A stretch of 64,000 nucleotides of DNA from Polyangium fumosum (lineage in GTDB: Bacteria > Myxococcota_A > Polyangia > Polyangiales > Polyangiaceae), in the NCBI RefSeq assembly GCF_005144585.1, contig NZ_SSMQ01000047.1:35109-99108 (forward strand), written 5' to 3'. The translations under genes and the position numbers were made by a program. The notes beneath the pieces are model-generated. The model made no database searches. It had not been told where the DNA came from and saw only the letters and a list, made by a program, of their open reading frames with translations. Numbering within the stretch: the stretch's first letter is position 1; each line of letters begins with the position of its first letter. Shown one piece after another: positions 33,714 through 42,121 of this stretch.

Positions 33714-36224
33714 ATGTCTCTCTTGCCCGCGCTCCTCGCGGTGACCACCCAGGCGGCCACGCCGCACCTCACCGCGACGCGTGTCTCCACGCCGCCGGTC
33801 CTCGACGGCCGCCTCGACGAGCTCGCCTGGAAGCACGCCAAGGGCAGCGACGCCTTCACGCAGAAGCTCCCCACGCCCGGCGAGAAGCCGCGCCACCGCA
33901 CGCTCGTGCGCGTCGTGTACGACGACGAGGCCGTCTACGTCGGCATCGACTGCGAGCAGACGAACGACGAGATCATCGCGCGCCTCACGCGGCGTGACAG
34001 GCAGGTCGAGGCCGACGCCGTCACGGTCACGCTCGACACGCGCGGCGATGGCAGGAGCGCGCTCGAGTTCGAGGTCAACGCGGCCGGCGTCCTCTCCGAC
34101 GCGCTCCGCTTCAACGACACCGAGCTCTCGCGCGAGTGGGACGAGATCTGGGACGCGCGCACCACGCGCACCACGCACGGCTGGTCGGCCGAGTTCAAGA
34201 TCCCGCTCCGTATCCTGCGCTTTCGCGACCTGCCCTCGCAGAGCTTCGGCCTGCAAGTCCGGCGCCGCGTGTCGATGCTCCAGGAGCTCGACGAGTGGAC
34301 GTTCATCCCTCGCGACGCGGGCGGCGAGGTGTCGCGGTACGGCAAGCTCGACGGCCTCTCCGGCCTCCGACCCAAGGCCTCGCTCGAGCTCCGCCCCTTC
34401 CTCGTCGGCGCCCTCCGCTACAGCGAGAGCGAGGCCGAGATCCGCGGCGCGAGCGTCTTCCCCGCGGGCTCGGCGGGGCTCGATCTCAAGTGGCATCCTT
34501 CGCAGAGCCTCACGCTCGACGCCACGATCTTTCCGGACTTCGGCCAGGTCGAGGCCGATCAGGTCATCCTCAACCTCAGCAACTTCGAGCGGTTTTTCCC
34601 GGAGCGCAGGCCGTTTTTCCTGGAGGGCGCGGACAACCTCGCGACGCCCTTCAAGCTCGTCTACACGCGCAGGATCGGCCGCGCGCCGGGCATGCCGGCC
34701 GTACGAGACGACGAGGAGACCGTGGGCTCGTCGTCCCCGGCCACGGTGTACGCCGCAGCAAAACTCTCGGGCGAGCTCGCGGAGGGCGTGTCGGCGTTCG
34801 AGCTGCTCGGCGTCACCGCGCCCGTCCTCGTGAACGTGAAGCGCGCCGACGGCAGCTTCGCCTCGCGTGTCGCCGAGCCCCTCGCCGCGTTCAAGGTCCT
34901 CCGGCTCCGCAAGGATTTCGGCTCGCGCGCCTCGCTCGGCTTCATGGCCACCGCGAAGAGCCGCTTCGAAACACCAACCGTGTACCCCACCGTCGCGCCC
35001 GCTCCCGGCAGCGGCCGCGCGCGCGTGCTTTGCCCGAAGGAACAGGTCGTTGCGCACGGCGCTCGTTGCTTCCACGACGCCTACGTCGCAGGTGTCGACG
35101 GCCGCTTTCGTTCGCCGGGCGGCGACTACGTGATCAGCGGACAGGCCGTCGCCTCGCTCGTGCACGACGGCCCGCCGCGCACGCTGCCCGACGGCACCGT
35201 CGTCTCCTCCGGCGACATCGGCCCTGCGGTGCAGGCGCGTGTCGCGAAGGAGGGCGGCAAGCACTGGACCTTCAACGCCGAGTACGCCGGGCATGGCCGC
35301 AAGGTCGACTACAACGACGTCGGCTACATGCAGCGGCAGAACCTCCACGCGTTCACCGCGTCCGTCGGCTACCGGACGCTCGATCCGTGGTGGGTGACGC
35401 TCGAAACGCAGACGACCATCGACGTGGTCGAGCGCGACACGCTCGACTGGCTCACGCAGGAGCGCATGCTCTTGCTCGGCAACTACACGCGCTGGGCGAA
35501 CTTCTGGGAGACCTTCGCCGGAATCCACGCCAAACCCTCGCGGTTCGACGATCGCGAGGTCGGCGACGGCACGGCGCTCGAACGCGCGCCGCTCTTCGGC
35601 GGCGAGCTCTGGATCGCGACCGACGGCCGGCGTGTCGTCAACGGCGAGGCGTGGGTGATGGTGCAGGGCATCGAGACCGGCCTCAACGTGGAGGCCGACG
35701 GCCGTTTGTCCCTGCGCATCCTGCCGCAGCTCGATCTCGATCTGATCCCGACCTTCCTCTACACGCGCGGCGAGCCGCGCTACGTCACGACGATCGGCGC
35801 GGGCCACGTCTTCGGCCGGCTGCGGGCGCAGAGCCTCGGGCTCACGATGCGCGCGACGTACACGTTCTCGCCACGGCTCTCGCTGCAGGCCTACGCGCAG
35901 GCCTTCCTCGAAGCGCAGAGCTTCCACGACCTCACCCTCTCGAAGGCGCGCGGGGCGGGCCGTGTCGCGCGCCTCGCAGAACTCTCGCCGCTCGGGACGC
36001 CACTCGACGACGATCCGGACTGGGAGGGCGGCTCGATCAACGCGAACATCGTCCTGCGCTGGGAGTACCGCCTCGGCTCGACCTTGTTCCTCGTCTACAC
36101 GCACGCGCAAGGCGACGGACGCGCGCCCCTCGCTCGCCGCGGCGCGGGCTTCGACTTCGGCTGGCTCGGCCCACGCGCCTCCGAGGAGACGTTGCTGGCC
36201 AAACTATCGTACTGGTGGGGCTAG
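33714..36224 (+). CDS. DUF5916-type protein with an N-terminal CBM9-like domain (836 aa)
   Basis: The N-terminus (about 1-25) is a signal-like stretch; residues 25-215 match the carbohydrate-binding family 9-like domain of this protein class (Pro-Pro-Val-Leu-Asp-Gly-Arg-Leu-Asp-Glu-Leu-Ala-Trp). The remainder has alternating beta strands ending in aromatic residues and is predicted to be an outer-membrane beta barrel, with Phe-Pro-Glu-Arg-Arg-Pro-Phe-Phe-Leu-Glu-Gly as the family hallmark near residue 300. Function in the family is unknown; binding or uptake of a sugar-like ligand is inferred from the domain. Confidence 0.75.
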   Translation: MSLLPALLAVTTQAATPHLTATRVSTPPVLDGRLDELAWKHAKGSDAFTQKLPTPGEKPRHRTLVRVVYDDEAVYVGIDCEQTNDEIIARLTRRDRQVEADAVTVTLDTRGDGRSALEFEVNAAGVLSDALRFNDTELSREWDEIWDARTTRTTHGWSAEFKIPLRILRFRDLPSQSFGLQVRRRVSMLQELDEWTFIPRDAGGEVSRYGKLDGLSGLRPKASLELRPFLVGALRYSESEAEIRGASVFPAGSAGLDLKWHPSQSLTLDATIFPDFGQVEADQVILNLSNFERFFPERRPFFLEGADNLATPFKLVYTRRIGRAPGMPAVRDDEETVGSSSPATVYAAAKLSGELAEGVSAFELLGVTAPVLVNVKRADGSFASRVAEPLAAFKVLRLRKDFGSRASLGFMATAKSRFETPTVYPTVAPAPGSGRARVLCPKEQVVAHGARCFHDAYVAGVDGRFRSPGGDYVISGQAVASLVHDGPPRTLPDGTVVSSGDIGPAVQARVAKEGGKHWTFNAEYAGHGRKVDYNDVGYMQRQNLHAFTASVGYRTLDPWWVTLETQTTIDVVERDTLDWLTQERMLLLGNYTRWANFWETFAGIHAKPSRFDDREVGDGTALERAPLFGGELWIATDGRRVVNGEAWVMVQGIETGLNVEADGRLSLRILPQLDLDLIPTFLYTRGEPRYVTTIGAGHVFGRLRAQSLGLTMRATYTFSPRLSLQAYAQAFLEAQSFHDLTLSKARGAGRVARLAELSPLGTPLDDDPDWEGGSINANIVLRWEYRLGSTLFLVYTHAQGDGRAPLARRGAGFDFGWLGPRASEETLLAKLSYWWG

Positions 36225-36245
36225 CTTTCACAGGCGCCCCGCGCC

Positions 36246-36550
36246 CGGGGCGCTGCCCCGGACCCCGCGGGGGGCTGTCCGCCCCCTCGACCCCGGACCA
36301 GCCAGGGGCTGGACCCAGGATCGATGAACTGCGCGGTGCGCAGTTCATCGAACAGGCCCGGTCAAGACCTGCAGCGGCATTGCCAACCAAGACAGCCGCG
36401 CTGCTGGTTCGATTGGCAACCCGGCTTCTTCGTCGGCCTGTTTGAAAAACTGCGCGGAGCGCAGTTTTTCAACCCTGGGTCCAGCGCCTCGCTGGTCCGG
36501 GTGCAGGGGCGGACAGCCCCTGCTGGGGCCTGGGGCAACGCCCCAGCGCT
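36246..36550. repeat. MITE-like palindromic repeat: inverted pair, copy 1
   Basis: A unit of about 110 bases at 36246-36356 contains a hairpin (gatgaactgcgc / gcgcagttcatc, 36322-36348). It recurs in inverted orientation at 36432-36550 with the hairpin changed to ttgaaaaactgcgc / gcgcagtttttcaa; the shared core includes ggaccagc and ctggaccca. Between them (about 36385-36422) lies a further inverted pair around attgccaac. The whole can fold into nested hairpins of over 100 bp. It sits 22 bases after the DUF5916 gene and ends just inside the convergent downstream region, so it may also act in transcription ending. No coding frame. Confidence 0.75.
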
Positions 36551-36555
36551 ACGCC

Positions 36556-38136
36556 TCAGAGCCCCGTACAGGCCGTGGGCGTCGGGTTCGCCTTGCAGTA
36601 TGCGGCATCGTTCGGCGCGCCCACGATGAGCATCGCGTCTTGCGACACGAGCCGCGGGCGCGCGTTCGTCACGGCCTTGCATGTCTTGCCGTCGGACGTC
36701 TGCGGCTCGGCCAGCGCGCACACGCCGGCCTCGTTCGGCACGCTCCACGCCTGTCCTGTCGGGTAGACGAGGTTCATCGAGTACTGCCCTTCCGGCAGGC
36801 AGCCGTAGACGATGTCGAAGGGGCGGCCGAAGCGCGCCGCGAGGCTCTGCTTCAAGGCCTCCTCGTCGGCGATGATCGCCGTCCCGTCCGCGGCCGTCTT
36901 GCGGCTCAGCACGAACACGCCCTTCTTCGACGGATCGACCGGATCGATGCACAACGCGGCTGGCCGCACTGCGACCGTCACCTCGGGCTCGGCCGATTGG
37001 AACGGCGGCACCGGGTTCATTGGGTCCGGCATCGCGGGCGGCAGCTTCGTCGACGTGAGCAGGAGGTTCTTGAGGAGCGTCAGACCCTGCATGATCACGC
37101 GCGGCCGCGACTGCGTCTCGATGCGCTTGTCGTTCGCGAGCCGGGGCGCGTTGATCTTCGAGAAGACCGAGGTCGGGTAGAGCTGCGGCACGTTCACCGA
37201 CTCGACCACGTGATCCTCGTTGTTGAGCAGGCCGTCGCCGTTCACGTCCTCGACCGCCATGTAGAGCGTCGCCGCCGGGTCCTTCACGGGCAGGAAGAAC
37301 GGCGTGAGCGCGGCGGCGTCGACCTCGGTCGGATCCACGCCGGCCGTGAGCGTGATGCGGATGAATGACGTGTCGGTCGGCGGGAACGTCGCGAACTCGA
37401 AGTCCGACGGCACCACCACCTTGCGCGGATCCGTGTTGCCCGCGACGCTGTCGGCCACGGCCGACGGGTAGAACACGGGGCGTTCGAGCGGGAGCACCTG
37501 CCCGAGCGTCACGCCCACGCCGAGCACACGCACGCCGACGGCCGGGATCACGAGGTTTCCGTTCCCGTCGGGCTCGCCGATGTTGACCTCCGTGTACCGC
37601 GGCGCTGCGCCCATGAGCACCTCGGCGGCGTTGTCGATCGCGCCGCCGCCCACGTCGCCGGCCGTCGGCAGGTTCGAGATGGAGAAGGCCGGGTTGAAAT
37701 CGCCGTCGCGATCGTAGAACCCGCGGAACTGGTACGTCCCGCCGCTCAGCGGCGCGATCGTCCACGTCCCGCTCGCGGTGACGTTGGGCGCCGAGGCGTC
37801 GGGGCAGCGGAGCTTGCCGTCCTTGTCGAAGACGAGTTTGTCGCGGATGCTCGCGAAGAGCACGTCGCCCGGGATCGCGTCGAGGCTCGCGGCGCCCGTG
37901 CCGAGGCCTGAGGGCGGCGGCAGCAGGCGCTTGTCGAACGCGAGCACGAGGGCCGCGCCGACGACGTGGCCCTTCTCCGTGCACGGCGGCGGACCCGTGT
38001 AGGTCAGCGTTCCTTCGACGACGCCCGCCGGACCGCTGAACCCGGGGATATCCGGGACGAAGGTGTCGGGGTCACCGCACCCGGCGGCGAGCGCGAGGAG
38101 CAGGGCAGGGAAGGGAAGCGCGAGGGAGCGGCGCAT
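36556..38136 (-). CDS. Large lipoprotein with EF-hand-like calcium motif (526 aa)
   Basis: The signal peptide ends in Ala-Ala-Gly-Cys at residue 20. The mature protein is beta-rich with several Tyr/Phe-Gly turns; Asp-Arg-Asp-Gly-Asp-Phe-Asn-Pro and Asp-Val-Asn-Gly-Asp-Gly match the calcium-loop pattern of surface proteins. Four pairs of Cys near the C-terminus. It is anchored in the outer or inner membrane. No family is recognised. The gene is convergent with the repeat cluster. Confidence 0.7.
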   Translation of the reverse strand: MRRSLALPFPALLLALAAGCGDPDTFVPDIPGFSGPAGVVEGTLTYTGPPPCTEKGHVVGAALVLAFDKRLLPPPSGLGTGAASLDAIPGDVLFASIRDKLVFDKDGKLRCPDASAPNVTASGTWTIAPLSGGTYQFRGFYDRDGDFNPAFSISNLPTAGDVGGGAIDNAAEVLMGAAPRYTEVNIGEPDGNGNLVIPAVGVRVLGVGVTLGQVLPLERPVFYPSAVADSVAGNTDPRKVVVPSDFEFATFPPTDTSFIRITLTAGVDPTEVDAAALTPFFLPVKDPAATLYMAVEDVNGDGLLNNEDHVVESVNVPQLYPTSVFSKINAPRLANDKRIETQSRPRVIMQGLTLLKNLLLTSTKLPPAMPDPMNPVPPFQSAEPEVTVAVRPAALCIDPVDPSKKGVFVLSRKTAADGTAIIADEEALKQSLAARFGRPFDIVYGCLPEGQYSMNLVYPTGQAWSVPNEAGVCALAEPQTSDGKTCKAVTNARPRLVSQDAMLIVGAPNDAAYCKANPTPTACTGL

Positions 38137-38200
38137 CCGAGATAGGGGACCTCATCGACGCACGGCCGTCAAGCCGCGCCCCGTTTGTCGCTCGTGGCGT

Positions 38201-38431
38201 TCAGCCCGCCCTGCGCTTCGACATGGCGTCGAGCACCTCCTGGAGCTCGGGGAACCGGCCTGCCGACTGCTTCGAGAAGATCAACTCGCCGTCGACGATC
38301 ACGTCGAACTGACTGGGCTTTCCGATCTCGAGCTTGCTGTCGACGTCGAACGCATCCTTGATGGCGGCCGCGAAACTCACGGCCCGGGGCTTGTAGTTTC
38401 AAACGTGGCAGTACTTGATCACGACGTTCAT
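38201..38431 (-). CDS. selW: SelW/Rdx-family selenoprotein (UGA at codon 11 read as selenocysteine)
   Basis: 76 residues including Sec. The start ATG at 38431 follows a perfect GAGGAGG seven bases upstream. Codon 11 is TGA (38401-38399), in frame between Tyr-Cys-His-Val and Asn-Tyr-Lys-Pro-Arg-Ala, exactly the CxxU redox site of the SelW/Rdx thioredoxin-like family. After it the frame stays open to a TGA at 38203-38201, with the family features Phe-Asp-Val-Ile-Val-Asp-Gly, Ile-Phe-Ser-Lys and Gly-Arg-Phe-Pro-Glu in their normal order. Rdx proteins reduce or bind thiols in redox defence. Ordinary translation would give a 10-residue stub, so the match on both sides of the stop proves read-through in the family sense; biochemical decoding is not shown here. 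It lies 54 bases after the AgmX-type gene, perhaps in one transcript. Confidence 0.93.
38372..38400 (-). promoter_or_regulatory. Putative bacterial SECIS hairpin after the selW UGA
   Basis: Starting one base into the UGA, GAAACT pairs with AGTTTC over 29 bases, and inner pairs (CA/TG, GCC/GGC) leave a CCG loop. Bacterial SECIS elements sit immediately after the UGA and bind SelB, as here. The hairpin is small and the loop lacks a sure GU signature, so its function needs folding analysis. Confidence 0.5.
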
Positions 38432-38485
38432 GGACGCCTCCTCGGAAATTCATGGAGGCCGGCGCGGCCGAGCGCAAGGGGCGCT

Positions 38486-39862
38486 TCACGCCGAGGGGCG
38501 TTCGTCCCGCGCGAGCCAGAGAGCAAGGGCGACCGTGAACACGAGGGCCGCGGCGGCCGCGATGGCGTTTTCCGTGCGCTTCGAGCGTGAACGGGCGCGC
38601 GGCTTCTCGCGTGGGCTCTCCGCCGCGGGACGAACCTCGGGCTTTCCGCTTGGAGCCGAGAGCGTTCCCGGCGCGCCGTCCGCGGGCAGATCCTCGCGAT
38701 CGAAGAGCGCGTCCTCGGCGAGCGCGCGTCGCACGTCTCGGTCGAGCCAGTGCGAGATCCACAAGCGCTTCCCTTCGGGCAGCCCCATCCCGCGGCGGAG
38801 CTCGGGCGCCATGGCGCGCGCCACGTCCTCCGGTTTCGCCTCGAAATCGTGCAGGAGGCGCGCCGATGCGGGCGGATCTTTCCACACGTACCGCGAGGAC
38901 CCGACGAGCACGAGGTGCGTGCGGCGCGCAGGCGTGCGCGGCGGCTTGAACGCGAGATCCGCGGAGAACTTCCAGCCCTCGTCCGTCCGCGGGAACTGCC
39001 GTGCGCGCAGGATCTTCACGACACACGTCGCGAACGCGCGTGTCGCCTCTTCGCCCTTCTCGCTCGGAGAGCGCAGCGACGCCGTGTCGCCCTTCGGCCG
39101 GATCGAAGCCTCGATCGTCACCTTCGTGGCCTCGCCGGGGCGGCGCTCCAGGAACGTCTCGTAGCAGTCGAGCAAGGGGCCACTGCGCGCCCGCAGCACA
39201 CGCGCGATCGCTTCGCTGCTCGGCGCGATGGCCTTCGGCTCGGCGCGCACCGACTCCACCACGAGCGGGATCGCCGCGCCTTCCTGCGCTTCGTCCACGG
39301 GTGGCTCCGCGCGCGGCGGCTCGCGGCGCGCGACGATCACGCGCGGCGCATCAAACGAGATGTGCGCGGCCGGCGTCATGATCTCGAGAGGGCCTCCCGG
39401 CGGCGTGACCACGTCGAGCACGGCGAACGAAAAATTCCGATCGACGTAGCCCTTCGTCCACGACGCGTCGAAGGGCTGCTCGCCCGCGGAGGGGGCGACG
39501 ACGAAGCCCGAGAGCGTCGATCGATCGAGCACCCACGCCGCCGGAGGCGCCGGCGCGCGGCCGCGGGTGCGTCGCTCGTACGGCTCGACGAGCGTGTGCA
39601 CGAGCGCCGCGAGATCGAGCTTGGGCAGCGGCTCGATCGTCGGCGTGCTCGGCGTCGGCAGGCCCATGAGCACGCGCGGCGCGGCGGGCGCGAGGCGCGC
39701 GGCGAAGAGCACGTGCTGCCGCCCGCTCGCCTCGTCGTGGCTCACGATCAGGTAGTCCTCGTGCACCACCGGCGACGGCGTCGCGCCACCTAGGGCGACG
39801 GCGCCGGCCGGGGATACGAGCGCCCCGATCGAGAGCGCGACGAGCGGGCCGAGCGCCTTCAT
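38486..39862 (-). CDS. Membrane protein with DUF2330-like and AgmX/PglI-like domains (458 aa)
   Basis: A signal peptide (about 1-21) is followed by a region (25-190) with the Glu-Asp-Tyr-Leu-Ile-Val...Leu-Pro-Thr-Pro-Ser pattern of DUF2330-type proteins. Residues about 220-320 match the AgmX/PglI C-terminal domain (Cys-Tyr-x-x-x-Leu, later a Cys and Phe-Pro), known from myxobacterial gliding-motility and sporulation proteins. Near the C-terminus, basic residues precede a single membrane helix (about 430-450). Likely periplasmic with a tail anchor. The role is unknown; a link to cell-surface machinery is inferred from the AgmX likeness. Confidence 0.7.
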   Translation of the reverse strand: MKALGPLVALSIGALVSPAGAVALGGATPSPVVHEDYLIVSHDEASGRQHVLFAARLAPAAPRVLMGLPTPSTPTIEPLPKLDLAALVHTLVEPYERRTRGRAPAPPAAWVLDRSTLSGFVVAPSAGEQPFDASWTKGYVDRNFSFAVLDVVTPPGGPLEIMTPAAHISFDAPRVIVARREPPRAEPPVDEAQEGAAIPLVVESVRAEPKAIAPSSEAIARVLRARSGPLLDCYETFLERRPGEATKVTIEASIRPKGDTASLRSPSEKGEEATRAFATCVVKILRARQFPRTDEGWKFSADLAFKPPRTPARRTHLVLVGSSRYVWKDPPASARLLHDFEAKPEDVARAMAPELRRGMGLPEGKRLWISHWLDRDVRRALAEDALFDREDLPADGAPGTLSAPSGKPEVRPAAESPREKPRARSRSKRTENAIAAAAALVFTVALALWLARDERPSA

Positions 39863-40791
39863 GAGGCCGGAAACCAGCCGTGGCGCCCTTGCTGCTTCAG
39901 CTCGTTCATCGTCCGCTGCATCGCGCTCCGTACACGTTCGAAGAGGTCCTCCACCGCCTCGGGATCATCGGCGGCGGAGGGCGGCAGATCGGTGTGGATC
40001 GGCGCGAGGATACGCGTGTGGATCTTCACGGGCGGCGGCAGGTGCGGCAGCGGGATGCCGGCGATGAGCCCCCAGGGCAACGCCACGCCGATCGGCGCCA
40101 CGTTCGATCGCGCGAGCAGCGGCAGCCGGAGCGCCTCCGCGATGCGCCGCCCGTCGGTCCAGATGTAGAGCGAGTGATGCGCGCCCACGCTCACCACGGG
40201 CACGATCGGGACCTGGTGCCGCAGCGCCGTGCGCACGAAGCCGCGGCGCTTGCCGAACTCGATCTCGTACCTTCGCGAGAACGGCTTGCACGCGTCGATG
40301 TCGCCGCCCGGGAACACGAGCACCGCCGCGCCACGATCGAGCGCGCGCGCCGCGTTCTCGGGGCTCGCCGCGATCGCGCCCGCGGCGTTCAGCCACGCGC
40401 CCGCGCCGGGGAAGCGGAACGGCACGTCGTGCATGAGCCCGTACGAGATCCGATCGGGCGAGTAAAGCCTCCAGAACGCGAGCATGTGACAGAACATGTC
40501 CGGCGTTCCGGTCATCGCGTTGTGGTTGCCGACCACGAGCGCGGGCCCGTCCGTGAAGGGCGCTTCGAGCTCCGTCTCGGCGCGGAAGTAGTGGTCGTAG
40601 AACATCCCCAAGAGCGGCATCGCGCGCTTGATGAAGTGCGGATCACGGCTCGCGAGATCGTTCGGGCGCACCGTCACGCGCGCCTTCTCCGCGAGCGCGG
40701 CGAGCCCGTCTTTCAGCACGTCGACGGATGGGACTGGCTCGTGTGGAACGACGAAAGCAACCACGCATTCCTCGTATACCGAAACCAACAA
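39859..40791 (-). CDS. Lysophospholipid acyltransferase-type protein
   Basis: 310 residues. The acyltransferase motifs are Asn-His-Asn-Ala-Met-Thr-Gly-Thr-Pro-Asp (HX-type catalytic pair with a longer spacing than HX4D) and Val-Phe-Pro-Gly-Gly-Asp-Ile, a variant of the FPEG acyl-acceptor motif. The Gly-for-Glu change is shared with diacylglycerol acyltransferase-like members of the superfamily, so the enzyme may form wax esters or triacylglycerol rather than phosphatidic acid. It overlaps the following gene by four bases (ATGA) and is divergent from the lipoprotein at 40932. Confidence 0.75.
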   Translation of the reverse strand: MLVSVYEECVVAFVVPHEPVPSVDVLKDGLAALAEKARVTVRPNDLASRDPHFIKRAMPLLGMFYDHYFRAETELEAPFTDGPALVVGNHNAMTGTPDMFCHMLAFWRLYSPDRISYGLMHDVPFRFPGAGAWLNAAGAIAASPENAARALDRGAAVLVFPGGDIDACKPFSRRYEIEFGKRRGFVRTALRHQVPIVPVVSVGAHHSLYIWTDGRRIAEALRLPLLARSNVAPIGVALPWGLIAGIPLPHLPPPVKIHTRILAPIHTDLPPSAADDPEAVEDLFERVRSAMQRTMNELKQQGRHGWFPAS

Positions 40792-40931
40792 AAGCGTGCC
40801 AAGCCCCGCGCCCTGTGGGGGGCTCGAAAGGCGTCGCGCGCCTCGCCCCTTCGTCCTTTTTTCCTCGAATTCATGCGACGATAGGTCGTCGATACCCCGG
40901 CGCCGCGCCCCATCGCGCGGCAGGAGGAGAC

Positions 40932-41414
40932 ATGATGTCCGCGCGTTCGATCTTCGTCATCGCTTGCTCGTTTCTCGCGCTCAACGTGTTCGCTTGCGCC
41001 ACAGGCTCGACCGGCGGCGTGGGCGGCGGAGGCGGCGAGGGAGGCGATGACTGGGGAGGTCCAGGACCCAGCTCGAGCTCGAGCAGCAGCAGCAGCGGCT
41101 CGGGCGGCAGCGGTGGCAGCGGCGGCGGCGTCCCGACGACCATCTGCGACATGACCTCGAGCGACTGCTCCACGTGCTCGTCGTGTTCGCGCGAGACCGG
41201 TCTCTGCACGTCGGAGTACGCGGCCTGCGTCGACAGCTTCGATTGTGGTTACTTCCTCGACTGCGCCAACGGGTGCGCGAGCGGCGATTCGGCCTGTTAC
41301 ACGGACTGCGAGGCGAGCTACCCGACCGGGGCGAGCATCTTCAACGACTACGCCTCGTGCGTGATCTGCAACGACTGCTACGTGCTCTGCGACGGCGCGG
41401 GCTCCTGCAGCTAG
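40932..41414 (+). CDS. Gly/Ser-rich lipoprotein with cysteine-rich domain (160 aa)
   Basis: GGAGGAGA stands six bases before the ATG. The signal ends in Val-Phe-Ala-Cys near residue 22; a Gly-Gly/poly-Ser linker of about 50 residues follows, then a C-terminal domain with about 16 cysteines spaced as disulfide pairs. This layout is repeated at 43016-43567 and in the element lipoprotein at 15325-15981. Function unknown; surface-exposed in myxobacteria. It ends three bases from the convergent DUF192 gene. Confidence 0.75.
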   Translation: MMSARSIFVIACSFLALNVFACATGSTGGVGGGGGEGGDDWGGPGPSSSSSSSSSGSGGSGGSGGGVPTTICDMTSSDCSTCSSCSRETGLCTSEYAACVDSFDCGYFLDCANGCASGDSACYTDCEASYPTGASIFNDYASCVICNDCYVLCDGAGSCS

Positions 41415-41416
41415 CG

Positions 41417-42043
41417 CTAGATCCCTTCGAGACGCACCTTCTGGCCGGCGCGCACCCCATGCCGCCGGCAGTACCCCGCGTTCACCTCGATCACGTACCG
41501 CGACGCGCACGGCACCGAGAACGTCGAGTCGTTCATCGTCGGCGTGTTCTCCTCGATCCCCACGATCGTCCCGTCGTCGTCGACGAAGAGCATGTCGAGC
41601 GGGATGCACGTGTTGTGCATCCAGAACTGGTGCACCTCGCGCCGATCGAAGACGAAGATCATCCCGCGCGCCTCGTCCATCTGCTTGCGGTACATGAGCC
41701 CGCGGGCGCGATCGTGCTCCCGCTGCGCGATCTCCACGGCGACCGCCTCGTCCTTCGCGTCGACGAACACCACCTTGCCCTCGCGCAGCAAGGGCGGCTT
41801 CGCGAGATCGTCCGGCGGGCACGCCGGATCGGCGCCCGTCCGCGCCAGCGTGCGCTTGGGTTTGTCCTCCGTCGGGTGGATGCACCGCGCCTTGGCGTTG
41901 TGATTCTCCAGGGCCTCGGGTCCTTGCACGATCGGCGCGGGGCGCGCGTCTCGTGAGGGCGGCACCGGCTCCTCGACGCGCGGCTCGCAGGCGACGACCA
42001 GAAACCCGAGCGACAGGGCGACGGAGAGCTTCGTGGCGGGCAT
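41417..42043 (-). CDS. DUF192-family lipoprotein (208 aa)
   Basis: ATG at 42043. The signal peptide has the lipobox Val-Val-Ala-Cys near residue 19. The C-terminal 130 residues carry the DUF192 signature: Arg-Gly-Leu-Met-Tyr-Arg, Phe-Trp-Met-His-Asn-Thr, and Pro-Leu-Asp-Met-Leu-Phe-Val. DUF192 proteins are small secreted or anchored proteins of unknown function, often near lipoprotein genes. The upstream part contains a Pro/Arg-rich linker and three cysteines. Confidence 0.85.
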   Translation of the reverse strand: MPATKLSVALSLGFLVVACEPRVEEPVPPSRDARPAPIVQGPEALENHNAKARCIHPTEDKPKRTLARTGADPACPPDDLAKPPLLREGKVVFVDAKDEAVAVEIAQREHDRARGLMYRKQMDEARGMIFVFDRREVHQFWMHNTCIPLDMLFVDDDGTIVGIEENTPTMNDSTFSVPCASRYVIEVNAGYCRRHGVRAGQKVRLEGI

Positions 42044-42121
42044 GGCTCGTGCCCCTTCGTAGCACGATGCGCGCCCGCGCTTGACCTTCGCCGCGCCTCG
42101 CCGCAAGGAGAAACATCTCCT

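Noticed and set aside
33579..36110. 843-codon minus-strand frame
   Set aside because: Antisense to the DUF5916-type gene, which has a clear start and family motifs.
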